Shown piece by piece: positions 47,970 to 56,692 of a DNA stretch of 64,000 bases; the first letter of the stretch is position 1, and each line of letters opens with the position of its first letter. The translations under genes and the position numbers were made by a program. The notes under the pieces were generated by a model. It did no database searches and was not told the origin of the DNA. It saw only the letters and a list, made by a program, of their open reading frames with translations. The stretch is from Tetramitus jugosus (taxonomy: Eukaryota > Heterolobosea > Eutetramitea > Acrasida > Vahlkampfiidae), in the NCBI GenBank assembly GCA_937625935.1, contig OW569392.1:248001-312000 (forward strand), given 5' to 3'.

Positions 47970-50900
47970 TCAGAGCTGATGGCTAATCTCTTGTAAGACT
48001 GTTGTAATGGTTTCAAAGTTGGGTCGATCAGTTGCCTGGTGAGCCCAACAACGAGTACAGAGATCAAAGTATTGACGAACCAGAGTGGCAATCATTTCTG
48101 GGGAAATATTGTCATGTTCCAGACCATTGCTCCGAGTGAAATATTGAGAGATGAGCTGATAGTGTTTTTCGTCTTGAGGTAGATCAACTCGAGTGATCTG
48201 TTCTGGGATGGATGGTCTGTGGCCTTGAATTACCTTTAGTCCAAGAGCAAATTGATTCGCAAATAATTGAGAGGAGGAACTGTTGCTCAAGTATGGTCTT
48301 TCGAGGGTGAAAACCTCGTGCATCATTACACCAAAACTATAGACATCACACTTTTCATCGTATGGTTCTTGTTGCAGCAATTCAGGACACATGTATTGCA
48401 TTGTACCATAACTTACGCCAATGGTTAAAGACGTATCTGCAATCCTTGATAATCCAAAGTCACAAATCTTGCACGTACCGTCCTTCTTCATGAGAATGTT
48501 TTGTGGCTTGAGGTCTCGATGTACAATCTTGTTCTCTCTTGAATGAAGGTATGTCATTCCTTGAGCAACATCGATGAGAACACGAAGTTTTTCGTCAAAT
48601 TTCTTCAAATGTCTTTTGCTGAGAGCATCATCCAGACTTCCTCCATCAACATACTCTGTAATAATATATTTTTGATCTCTGCGATCTACACTAAAACCAT
48701 AGAGCATTAGAATGTTGGGATGTCGAAGGCAGTTCAACACAGACACTTCTCTGACAAATGAATCTTCGTCTTCAACTTTCAGTCTCTTAATTGCAACATC
48801 TTGATTATACCAAATACCTCGGAATACTGAGCCATACGCACCTTCACTAATTTTAGAAGAAAATTTGAGTTCATCAATGTCGATTCTTATCGTAGATAGC
48901 AGTTGAGTGCTCTGCGATTCTAAATCATCATCAGCCATTGATGAGAGTTCAAAATTCAAGAGCTTCTCATGTAACATTGAATCCTTCTTTCTCTGAACTC
49001 TTCGCTTATTCAGATACCACAAAATAGCTGATACTAGAGACAGGAATAAACATGCGATGACACTGACACTTGGTACTGCAATCGAAACAATGACCTTCCA
49101 TTTGGTCTCTGTTCTCATTGTGTTCTTTCCTTCATCGACGTCTTTATATTGGCAATTGTTCGGTTGGACAATATAATAAAGAACATCATCTTGATCAGCG
49201 CTACTCAGTAGGAGATGAAAGGTCTCGAAAACATTATCTACATAGAAATCGACAATTCCATCATGGGGACGAGGGATATTTAAAATATAGTTCCACACGA
49301 AATGAACACCGTCGAATTTGATCAGCATTGTTTCTGCTGCAGTATTGGTCGTTGTGTTGATGCATGTATTGGACACCAAATAGAAATTATGCCCTGCAAC
49401 ATAGAAAGAGCGAAGGAACTTTCTTGAGTGTCCATTTGATCCACAATTCAACGATGCTAAGTATGGGATTTCTGTCTCTTTGATGTTGGATCCTGGTAAA
49501 GGAAACACCTTCGTTCCAATTAACAAAATTCTATTCTTTTCATCAATAGTAATTTGGGCCTCAATGTCTGGAAACACTATAGGATCAATGTTCAGCAAGA
49601 TCGGAGTTGTTGATGTGGGAAGTAGTTCATACGGATCAAAGTGATTAATAATAATCCTACTAAGGGACGTATTAATTGTTTTCATGATGATTCCATTATA
49701 ATAAGGTATAAAGGTAGCCTCCTCTGTTGCTCCATCATTCACCATACCAAACGATAGGAGACGAGTTACGCACAGCGAAGCAGAATTGAGCTCCAATAAC
49801 ACAAACAGAGGATATTCCCAACCACTCAACGATGAAGGAACAGTTACAACTTGAGAACAACCATCAAAGTTAAGCTTGCCGATATCCAAAATGTTAGCTA
49901 TCTTGGCGATCCCTATTAGTTTTGATTCGAATAATCGAACTGGGATAAAATCTTGGAGTTTCGGAAACTTGTATTTTCCTCTCAAAGGTTCGATTTTGTC
50001 ATTAAAGATGTTATGGATATCATATTCTTCAACCTGAAACAAACTGTTAATACGAGTCGCTCTAGTGATCGTAGTTGATTGCCATGAGGGACTGAGAACG
50101 TTGATATGAACTAAATCACCTGATTCAATCGATTTCTTCTTTGTTAAAGATTGTCCTGCTCCTGTATAAAAGTTAATCAATCCGTTCTCTAAGCGAATAG
50201 CAACTCTAGTTGCATTCGACCATACAACTCGTGAATTGCTCGGCAACTTTGCTTCTTGTAATTTCACAACAAAACTCTCGGGCCCGAAATTACAGATAGT
50301 GTCTCTTGAAGGCAAAATACGGTCTTGACAATTTTCTGGTTGAGTAATGGCATTGGATAAACAAACACAATTGTTAGGTCCAGTGCAAGTTTCCTTCCCG
50401 CAAGAATTTGTTGTGTTAGCTGCAACTCCATTACAAATGGGAATTGAACACGAACTTCCAGACCAACCATTCGAACAAGAGCAACGATCATGTGCAATGC
50501 AGCTCCCGTGTCCTGTACACACAAAGGGATTCGTCTCAGGGAATTCATGGCAGATACTAAAATTACAGATTTGGCCATAATAACCTGTCACACAATCGCA
50601 ATGGTTCGGTGAGGTACAATTACCTTTTCCTGAGCAAACCAAGTTGTGATTCTCTGAAACACCATAACACACATTGTGTTCGCAACTATCACCTGAAAAG
50701 CCGATATCACACTCACAATAGTCGAAACTCGAACAATTTCCATGGCTGGAGCATACCTGGTTCGATGCACTACTTATCCCATTACACATTGTGTGCTCAC
50801 AGTTAGAACCTGTCCATGAAAGCTCACATGTACAATTTTCTGGTACAGAGCAATTTCCACGTCCTGAGCAAACCCCATCCTCATTCGCAGCCAATCCTGC

Positions 50901-52688
50901 ACATATGGCATACTGACAGTTATCACCTCTCCAGTGATCTCCACATGAACAATTATTGTGACCAACACAAAGGCCAACTCCATTACAAACTTGGTCGGAT
51001 CGGGAGGAGTTTACTCCGAAACACGTAGTAAACTGGCAGAGATCACCAGACCAGTACTGGTCACACTGACATGAGTCAGGAGCAACACATGATCCATGAC
51101 TTGAGCAAACATCATTACTTGAGGATAAAATGTTGTTACATGTGTGATTCCCACAATCCTGACCTCCCCAACCGTGATGACACATGCAAATATCGAGTTC
51201 AACACATTCACCGTGTCCAGCACAAACTGTATCTATATCAGTCCAAATTATTCCAAAGCAAGATGCTTCAACCATGGTGGCTAAGAATGATTGATCTTGA
51301 AGTGTTATATTGTTATTAAGCTCAACATACCCCCGTGTTCGACCAGAAACAAAGATATTATCCAACCCGCTAACATGAACTCGGCTTAGAACATCATCAT
51401 CACCAGGTTTCTTACATGAACTTATTGTGATGACGTTTAAAAGTTTTCCATCATCTGAATATGTGGCGATGAATCCACCTAGATCTTCTCCAACACCAGC
51501 AAATATTTCATGAGAGGAAAAGGATGCTGATCCACTGAAACAACCAGTCACAACAACACTTCCATCTGACAATACATCGAGATCTGAGGCAATATCGTAG
51601 CCTTGACCACCGGCAGTATTTACCCATCTTACTTGACAATTCATGTCCATCTTCACAAGAAAGATATCGGTGTCTCCAACAGATACAGCTGGCAGAGAAC
51701 CAAAATTGGCCTGGTTGCTGAAATATCCTGCAACAAACACAGAATCACCGCTCTTCGATAGGCGAATTACCTGAGCTGAATTTTGATTGAAAACTCCAAA
51801 CCGTTGCTCACAAATTGGTGACCAATCACTAGAGGATAACCTAGCAACAAATCCATTCTGATTCACTGCAGTATGCGAGAAGAGAGTTCCCGTAAAACGG
51901 CCTGCTACAAAGAGAGAATCTGTTGTGGGAGCAATACTCAGTCCATATGAATTTGTACCCAGATGAAAAAGAAATGGGTCACTACCTACGTGTCCCCAAG
52001 ACCAAATGTTCGCTCTTTGAGACTTGCGACCAATTGAAAATATAGAGTTTTCTGAGTTCATGGCTACGTCGACCATAAGGTCTTTATCGTGAGAGGTCCA
52101 GCTTGCTACTCCAGCAGCATTAAAATGTGCGATATAAGCACAGTAATCACACGTCACATTGGGTTCCGCAGCATTGCCAAAACGCACTGTTGCTCGACTG
52201 TTTGCTGCAGTGCCTACAACTGCGATTAAATTTTCTGACGCTTCAATACCATAGACTGTACCCATAGCAGTATCGATGGGGTTGATAATGTTTGATGTCC
52301 ATTCTGTCATAAAAGTGTTCCCAGAAGGTACCAATTTAGTCAAAAACCCTCCAGTTCCATCTAAATGACCAGAAATGTACAAAGCTGTACCGCTGGGCGA
52401 GGTGGTAATCCCACGAACATCACTCTGCAACGATATCACCCGATTGAAAACATATCTTCTCTTCAATCCAACATGTTCGCACCATTTTCCATAACGTCGA
52501 CTGTTTACTCCACAGTCACATGTATCTTGTGCCACACAAACACCATTCGAAGAGCAGACAGTGCTTGCGTCGCTAGTTATCCCTTTGCAAGAGATGATTG
52601 GGGCACTCGCAATTGAACACCCAATTCCAGTGTAACAACACATCAACCCATACAGCACAAAGATCACTACCAAATGTAAAGTCTTCAT
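47970..52688 (-). CDS. receptor kinase: beta-propeller-like repeats, nine EGF-like units, TKL kinase
   Basis: The frame extends to 52835 but opens at TTG. ATG 52688 begins a signal peptide (MKTLHLVVIFVLYGLMCCYT), giving 1572 residues. One EGF-like unit lies at the N-terminus, then propeller-type repeats (DVRGITTSPSGTALYISG, DIASDLDVLSDGSVVVTG). Eight tandem EGF-like units of about 39 residues follow at about 480-800 (pattern C-x8-VCSSHGNC...CEC...GxxC). A second beta-rich ectodomain leads to a membrane helix at about 1195-1226. The kinase domain spans about 1270-1570: GAYGSVFRG, VAIKRLK, HRDLKPQNIL near 1388, CDFGLSR and MCPELL. All catalytic residues are present, so it should be active as a tyrosine-kinase-like Ser/Thr kinase. 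The ligand is unknown. Confidence 0.93.
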   Translation of the reverse strand: MKTLHLVVIFVLYGLMCCYTGIGCSIASAPIISCKGITSDASTVCSSNGVCVAQDTCDCGVNSRRYGKWCEHVGLKRRYVFNRVISLQSDVRGITTSPSGTALYISGHLDGTGGFLTKLVPSGNTFMTEWTSNIINPIDTAMGTVYGIEASENLIAVVGTAANSRATVRFGNAAEPNVTCDYCAYIAHFNAAGVASWTSHDKDLMVDVAMNSENSIFSIGRKSQRANIWSWGHVGSDPFLFHLGTNSYGLSIAPTTDSLFVAGRFTGTLFSHTAVNQNGFVARLSSSDWSPICEQRFGVFNQNSAQVIRLSKSGDSVFVAGYFSNQANFGSLPAVSVGDTDIFLVKMDMNCQVRWVNTAGGQGYDIASDLDVLSDGSVVVTGCFSGSASFSSHEIFAGVGEDLGGFIATYSDDGKLLNVITISSCKKPGDDDVLSRVHVSGLDNIFVSGRTRGYVELNNNITLQDQSFLATMVEASCFGIIWTDIDTVCAGHGECVELDICMCHHGWGGQDCGNHTCNNILSSSNDVCSSHGSCVAPDSCQCDQYWSGDLCQFTTCFGVNSSRSDQVCNGVGLCVGHNNCSCGDHWRGDNCQYAICAGLAANEDGVCSGRGNCSVPENCTCELSWTGSNCEHTMCNGISSASNQVCSSHGNCSSFDYCECDIGFSGDSCEHNVCYGVSENHNLVCSGKGNCTSPNHCDCVTGYYGQICNFSICHEFPETNPFVCTGHGSCIAHDRCSCSNGWSGSSCSIPICNGVAANTTNSCGKETCTGPNNCVCLSNAITQPENCQDRILPSRDTICNFGPESFVVKLQEAKLPSNSRVVWSNATRVAIRLENGLINFYTGAGQSLTKKKSIESGDLVHINVLSPSWQSTTITRATRINSLFQVEEYDIHNIFNDKIEPLRGKYKFPKLQDFIPVRLFESKLIGIAKIANILDIGKLNFDGCSQVVTVPSSLSGWEYPLFVLLELNSASLCVTRLLSFGMVNDGATEEATFIPYYNGIIMKTINTSLSRIIINHFDPYELLPTSTTPILLNIDPIVFPDIEAQITIDEKNRILLIGTKVFPLPGSNIKETEIPYLASLNCGSNGHSRKFLRSFYVAGHNFYLVSNTCINTTTNTAAETMLIKFDGVHFVWNYILNIPRPHDGIVDFYVDNVFETFHLLLSSADQDDVLYYIVQPNNCQYKDVDEGKNTMRTETKWKVIVSIAVPSVSVIACLFLSLVSAILWYLNKRRVQRKKDSMLHEKLLNFELSSMADDDLESQSTQLLSTIRIDIDELKFSSKISEGAYGSVFRGIWYNQDVAIKRLKVEDEDSFVREVSVLNCLRHPNILMLYGFSVDRRDQKYIITEYVDGGSLDDALSKRHLKKFDEKLRVLIDVAQGMTYLHSRENKIVHRDLKPQNILMKKDGTCKICDFGLSRIADTSLTIGVSYGTMQYMCPELLQQEPYDEKCDVYSFGVMMHEVFTLERPYLSNSSSSQLFANQFALGLKVIQGHRPSIPEQITRVDLPQDEKHYQLISQYFTRSNGLEHDNISPEMIATLVRQYFDLCTRCWAHQATDRPNFETITTVLQEISHQL

Positions 52689-52866
52689 CTCGTTGTGTGG
52701 TTTGAATAATGTTCGTTTTATTGGGATGTTTCCACGGGGATCGTACAAGTGAAAGATGACGTCTGAACTGGTTCCCCCTCCCAATAAAACGAAATTCACC
52801 CAATTTGGTTCTTCATTCGAACGACAACGATACAACTAACAGGGGTTTATTCTTCGATGAAAGCAC

Positions 52867-53832
52867 CTAAGCAAAGATGTCAAAACCAAAGGCTCCTTTC
52901 ACCTGAACAATTCTCTTGTTCTGGTTCAAGTTGTCAATCTTTTCCATTTCTTGTGGGGACAATTCAAAATCGAACACTTCAAAGTTGCTCTTGATTCGTT
53001 CGTCATGCACTGATTAGGGAATAACAACCACCCCTCTTTGAATAGACCATCTCAGAATGATATGTGAAGGGTCTTTGTTGTGTTTTTTAGCTATCGCAGC
53101 GATGGTGTCATCGTTGAGAGCATTCCCTTCTAAACCAGACCCGAATGGACTGTAGGCAGTCGTGGTAATATTACCCAACAATTTAGCGAATCGAATCAAT
53201 TCATATCGGTTCAAATAGGGATGAACTTCCACTTGGTTGATTGCAGGCAAAATTCTTGCATAGGTCCACAAGTCCAGTAGGCTCTGAATGTTGAAATTGG
53301 AGACTCCTATTGATTTGACGAGTCCATCATCAACCAACTTTTCCATCTCGGGCCACGTTTTATGCAATGGAACTTTAGCTAAAGGAACCTTGATAGGTTC
53401 ATTGCTATCATTCATTGCTTCATATCCAGTATCACCGCCACTCAAATCTAATCCACCGTTGCGCAATGGCATTGGCCAATGGATCAAATACAAGTCCAAG
53501 TAATCAAGCTTCAGATCCTTCAATGTTTTGAGACAAGCCTCACGCACATTTGCATGATGTGTGTTCCACAATTTACTTGTGATAAACAAGTCCTTTCTTT
53601 CCACAACTTTATCTCTAATCAGTTCTTCAATGGCTTCACCAACCTCTGGTTCATTCCTGTACATGGCTGCCGTATCAATGTGCCGATACCCTGCTTTTAC
53701 TGCTGTAAGCACAGCATTCTTCACCTGTTGTGATTCACTCTTCCAAGTACCGAGACCAATGATTGGCATGTGGATGCCATTGTTTAATTGTACAGTTTGT
53801 TGGGAATAATTGTTGGAAATGTCAGCCGACAT
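52867..53832 (-). CDS. aldo/keto reductase interrupted by an in-frame TAA
   Basis: These NADPH-dependent enzymes reduce carbonyls. From ATG 53832 the frame runs 272 codons to TAA at 53014-53016. It then stays open in the same frame for 48 codons to TAG at 52867-52869. Both parts are well-conserved AKR sequence: DTAAMYRNEPEVGEA with the catalytic Asp and Tyr, LFITSKLW with Lys, LIHWPMP with His, then RGVVVIP-stop-SVHDERIKSNFEVFDFEL. The stop replaces the Lys codon of the IPKS motif that contacts the NADP 2'-phosphate (AAA to TAA would be one change). This is a recent null allele, a sequencing error or readthrough. A splice cannot rescue it without losing conserved residues. Confidence 0.85.
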
Positions 53833-53911
53833 GATGATGGTTGTTCAATTGTGCTTTTTTTTTGCTTGTTTGATCTTGAGAATACTCTTGCACAACGTGG
53901 ATCCATGCTGA

Positions 53912-54148
53912 TCACGACGTGACTCTCAATAAAAGTTCTTGGTACTGCTTTTTCTTGGATGTCTCTTGATCTTGGGTATTTATACGAGGTTTTATTCGAT
54001 CAGGTCCTAAAAAGGGATGAAAAACATCCGCTGATCGCGGAAACAGTTTTTTGGTGATTCTTCCAGAATTTGCTGGAAGCGAAACAAAGAAGGAGTAATC
54101 AGATTTTACAATTTTATTGTTTATTGGATGGTTGAGTGTGAATGACAT
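53912..54148 (-). CDS. possible small protein, 78 aa
   Basis: The ORF opens with an ATG and has a balanced composition (SDYSFFVSLPANSGRITKKL, then a Lys/Gln-rich tail). It has no membrane segment and no family I know. It is alone in a 676-nt interval between the AKR start and the carboxyltransferase-like gene. I see nothing else in that interval. Confidence 0.35.
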   Translation of the reverse strand: MSFTLNHPINNKIVKSDYSFFVSLPANSGRITKKLFPRSADVFHPFLGPDRIKPRINTQDQETSKKKQYQELLLRVTS

Positions 54149-54508
54149 AGGATATGTGCGAGTTGGTTGGAGTTATTTTATGTGTTCAATGTCTTGCTGT
54201 CCAACAGTAAGTTTTACTCAGTTTTCATCCCTCCAAACAACAGACGATCCAGTGTTTGGTCTGTGGTTAGCATCCCATACATGCAATCTTGTTTAGCCTT
54301 CTTTGATTGCTTGTTGGATTGGGTGGCCGCACGCTTCATCTTTTTGGTAGTTTTTGGCACGGATTACCCGTCTTAACGGTGGAACTCATCATTTAGTTCC
54401 ATCCATCCAAGGCCAAGCACAGAAAAAAAGAAAGAATGCTGCGCCAGTCGTTGAGATGCATTTCCAACGCGTTTGGTCATCAGATCCAATGTGTCCAGGG
54501 GATGTTCC

Positions 54509-55930
54509 ATGTTCGCCAATAAAACCCATGTTAAAATGTCCAAACAAGCATTCTTCTGCACTGAAACTGTAAAGAATGCTTCTGATGTTGTCGAGCCTCC
54601 TTTTGTTTCTTCCAATATAGAAGAATCGAAGGAACAACAATATGCATCAAACTCAACAAAGAATAGCCATGTGCCCGAGGCATTCGAGCGCATCAACTTG
54701 TTGTGCGATCAGGATACTTTCACTCCTCAGACACTGCCTAAGTCAGATAATGATGAAGATTTTGTAATTACTGGCCAAACTCTGATTCGTGGTCGAGCTA
54801 TACAGATCGTTTACCTCTCAGTGTCTGGGACCAGAGTATCCAAGGAACATGTTCGGCAACTGAAGGATGCTTTCCAGGATGCAGGAGCCATCAGAACACC
54901 TGTTGTTTGCCTGTATGATTTTCGATGCACAAGTATTCAAGAGGGCAAAAGCTCCTTAAGTGGACTTCCGTTTTTTTTCGGACGAAATATGTCGGTCTCT
55001 GGCGAAGTACCTCTAATTTCTTTGACCTTTGGTCCATCCTTAGGTGCTGTTCGCAGTCTACATCCTTCTTCGTCTTTTATCTTCAGGGTAAAGAATGGCT
55101 ATGATATGGCAGCTAGTTCCAAACCAGAGATGCCATATTTCTCATTCGAACAGGATATTGACGGCCTGAAGAGTGCAAGAGAGTTTATCCACTTTTTAAC
55201 ATCGTTAAGAGAGGAGACTGAAAATTTTGATCCAACAACAAGAAGGGATGACACTCTGAATTCTATAATTTCTCCAGATCCCAATACTACATATAATATG
55301 AAGAATATTATCCGATCGATTGTAGATGATGGAAACTTCTGCGAACTAATGCTAGATCCTGCTAGGAATATCCATACTGGTTTTGCTCAAATGAACGGAC
55401 AGGTGGTAGCAATCGTCGCGAATCAGACTTGTGAGACTGCAGGAGTTTTGAACTACGATTCCAGTGCTATGACTGCCAGATTCGTTAGATTCGCAAACGA
55501 CTACCACGTACCAATATTAACCTTTGTGGACGTACCTGGACTCTTGTATGAGGGAGATGTCCTTCGAAAAGGCAGGGAGCTCTTATTAGTGTATAAGGAT
55601 GCTACTGTTCCAAGGATTACTATTGTTACCAGGAAGGCGCATAATGACGCTTATGATGTCATTTCTTCGGAATATTTGAGAGGTAAATTCAATTACTCAT
55701 GGGCGACGACTCCTCAGATCTCGAGCAAGAACATGGCTGCAAAAAAGTCTCTGTATCACAGCATCGAACCTTCGACAACCAGACAACGTATATGCAAAGA
55801 TTTGGAATCGTTAAAGAGTAGAAAATCTGATCAACCCGAACACTTATCCTGGAAAGAGGTGACATGGGTTGTGAGAAATTGGTTATTGATACTCTTCTCT
55901 TTGTTCGTACTTATTCGTTATGTTTGTTAA
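54509..55930 (+). CDS. divergent acyl-CoA carboxylase beta-like protein with C-terminal membrane anchor
   Basis: Biotin-dependent carboxyltransferase (PCCB-type) subunits transfer CO2 to acyl-CoA. The frame is closed upstream at 54452 and first reaches an ATG at 54509, giving 473 residues. Family landmarks survive: FERINLLCDQDTF, the block ending in IQEGKSSLSG, and VVAIVANQTCETAGVL. Also kept are FVRFANDYHVPILTFVDVPG and DAYDVISSEYLRG. The glycine-rich oxyanion motifs are lost: the expected SGGAR reads FRCTS, and GPxAGG reads GPSLGA. It ends in a hydrophobic anchor (WLLILFSLFVLIRYVC) not normal for the family. An ATG at 54436 in another frame encodes a presequence-like MLRQSLRCISNAF but stops. 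It is probably a pseudoenzyme. Confidence 0.75.
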   Translation: MFANKTHVKMSKQAFFCTETVKNASDVVEPPFVSSNIEESKEQQYASNSTKNSHVPEAFERINLLCDQDTFTPQTLPKSDNDEDFVITGQTLIRGRAIQIVYLSVSGTRVSKEHVRQLKDAFQDAGAIRTPVVCLYDFRCTSIQEGKSSLSGLPFFFGRNMSVSGEVPLISLTFGPSLGAVRSLHPSSSFIFRVKNGYDMAASSKPEMPYFSFEQDIDGLKSAREFIHFLTSLREETENFDPTTRRDDTLNSIISPDPNTTYNMKNIIRSIVDDGNFCELMLDPARNIHTGFAQMNGQVVAIVANQTCETAGVLNYDSSAMTARFVRFANDYHVPILTFVDVPGLLYEGDVLRKGRELLLVYKDATVPRITIVTRKAHNDAYDVISSEYLRGKFNYSWATTPQISSKNMAAKKSLYHSIEPSTTRQRICKDLESLKSRKSDQPEHLSWKEVTWVVRNWLLILFSLFVLIRYVC

Positions 55931-56692
55931 TAAAACCACTTTGAGTGGAATGAAATCTACTTGTTCAATACAATTTTTCCAGCAATGAGTGTGCACCAAG
56001 TGCTTCATCTTCAATGAATAAATGCACCAAAGAACAGGCACACTGATGACCGACAGGCAATAAGTAGCATATGAAGGCAATGTATACTCATAATTAGATT
56101 TCCACAAATACAAAATCGATATCAGTCATCGCTTCAATTGTCTTGCCTTTGTTAGTTTTTTCAAAAGGATACTATCTGCTGAAGTATCATTCAAGCCTTC
56201 AGCCTTGAAGACAATCGTCTGGTGCTCACCACAAGCAACTGCTAAGCGTTGAGATGAGTTTGGAGTTTCGAGCTACATCCGTCTATCAGATCATCTTCAT
56301 TCAACAGATGGCCATTGATGACAAACAAGCATCCAACAAAAATAGCGACTGTCAACAAGGAAGAATCACAAATTTTAGCGTCAGAAACAAGAAGATCGAA
56401 TGGATCTCATGTGGCGCCTCAGATCCTTGTTTGTTGCAGATCAGGGTACACAGTCAATTTGACTGATGGAAAAAGGGAAAGGTAATCATTTGTTCAATGC
56501 TGTGCGCGCCATTCTCGTCCAACAACTCGGACAGATCATTTTTTTCATTTCGGAATAAATCACTGATTCAGTGCGGCCTAAAATACAACACGACTCCATC
56601 TCTTTTTCAACTTATTTTACTTTTCATAACTGTTCAGTTGAGATCACGCTGTGATGGGATGAGATAATGGTCTATTCCACACACGACGAAAA
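55931..56692. other. 762-nt intergenic region with weak coding remnants
   Basis: There is no secure gene. A 70-codon ATG frame (56254-56466, plus) and a minus-strand stretch (about 56127-56260) each show a faint RCC1-like pattern (WISCGASDPCLLQI and RLAVACGEHQTIVFKA). They are on opposite strands and neither is complete. The minus stretch begins right after a TAG that could be a splice acceptor. The last 200 nt should hold the promoter of the GH79 gene. Confidence 0.35.

Noticed and set aside
53014-53016. Alternative genetic code with TAA as sense codon
   Set aside because: Other genes in the window end normally at TAA, TAG and TGA; one interrupted gene does not support recoding.
52867-53060. 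Intron removing the TAA of the aldo/keto reductase
   Set aside because: CTAATCAG resembles a 3' splice site, but any donor would delete the conserved strand and RGVVVIP residues that fit the family.
56127-56466. RCC1-like gene
   Set aside because: The two faint RCC1-like pieces are on opposite strands and each is too short; kept only as a remark in the intergenic entry.
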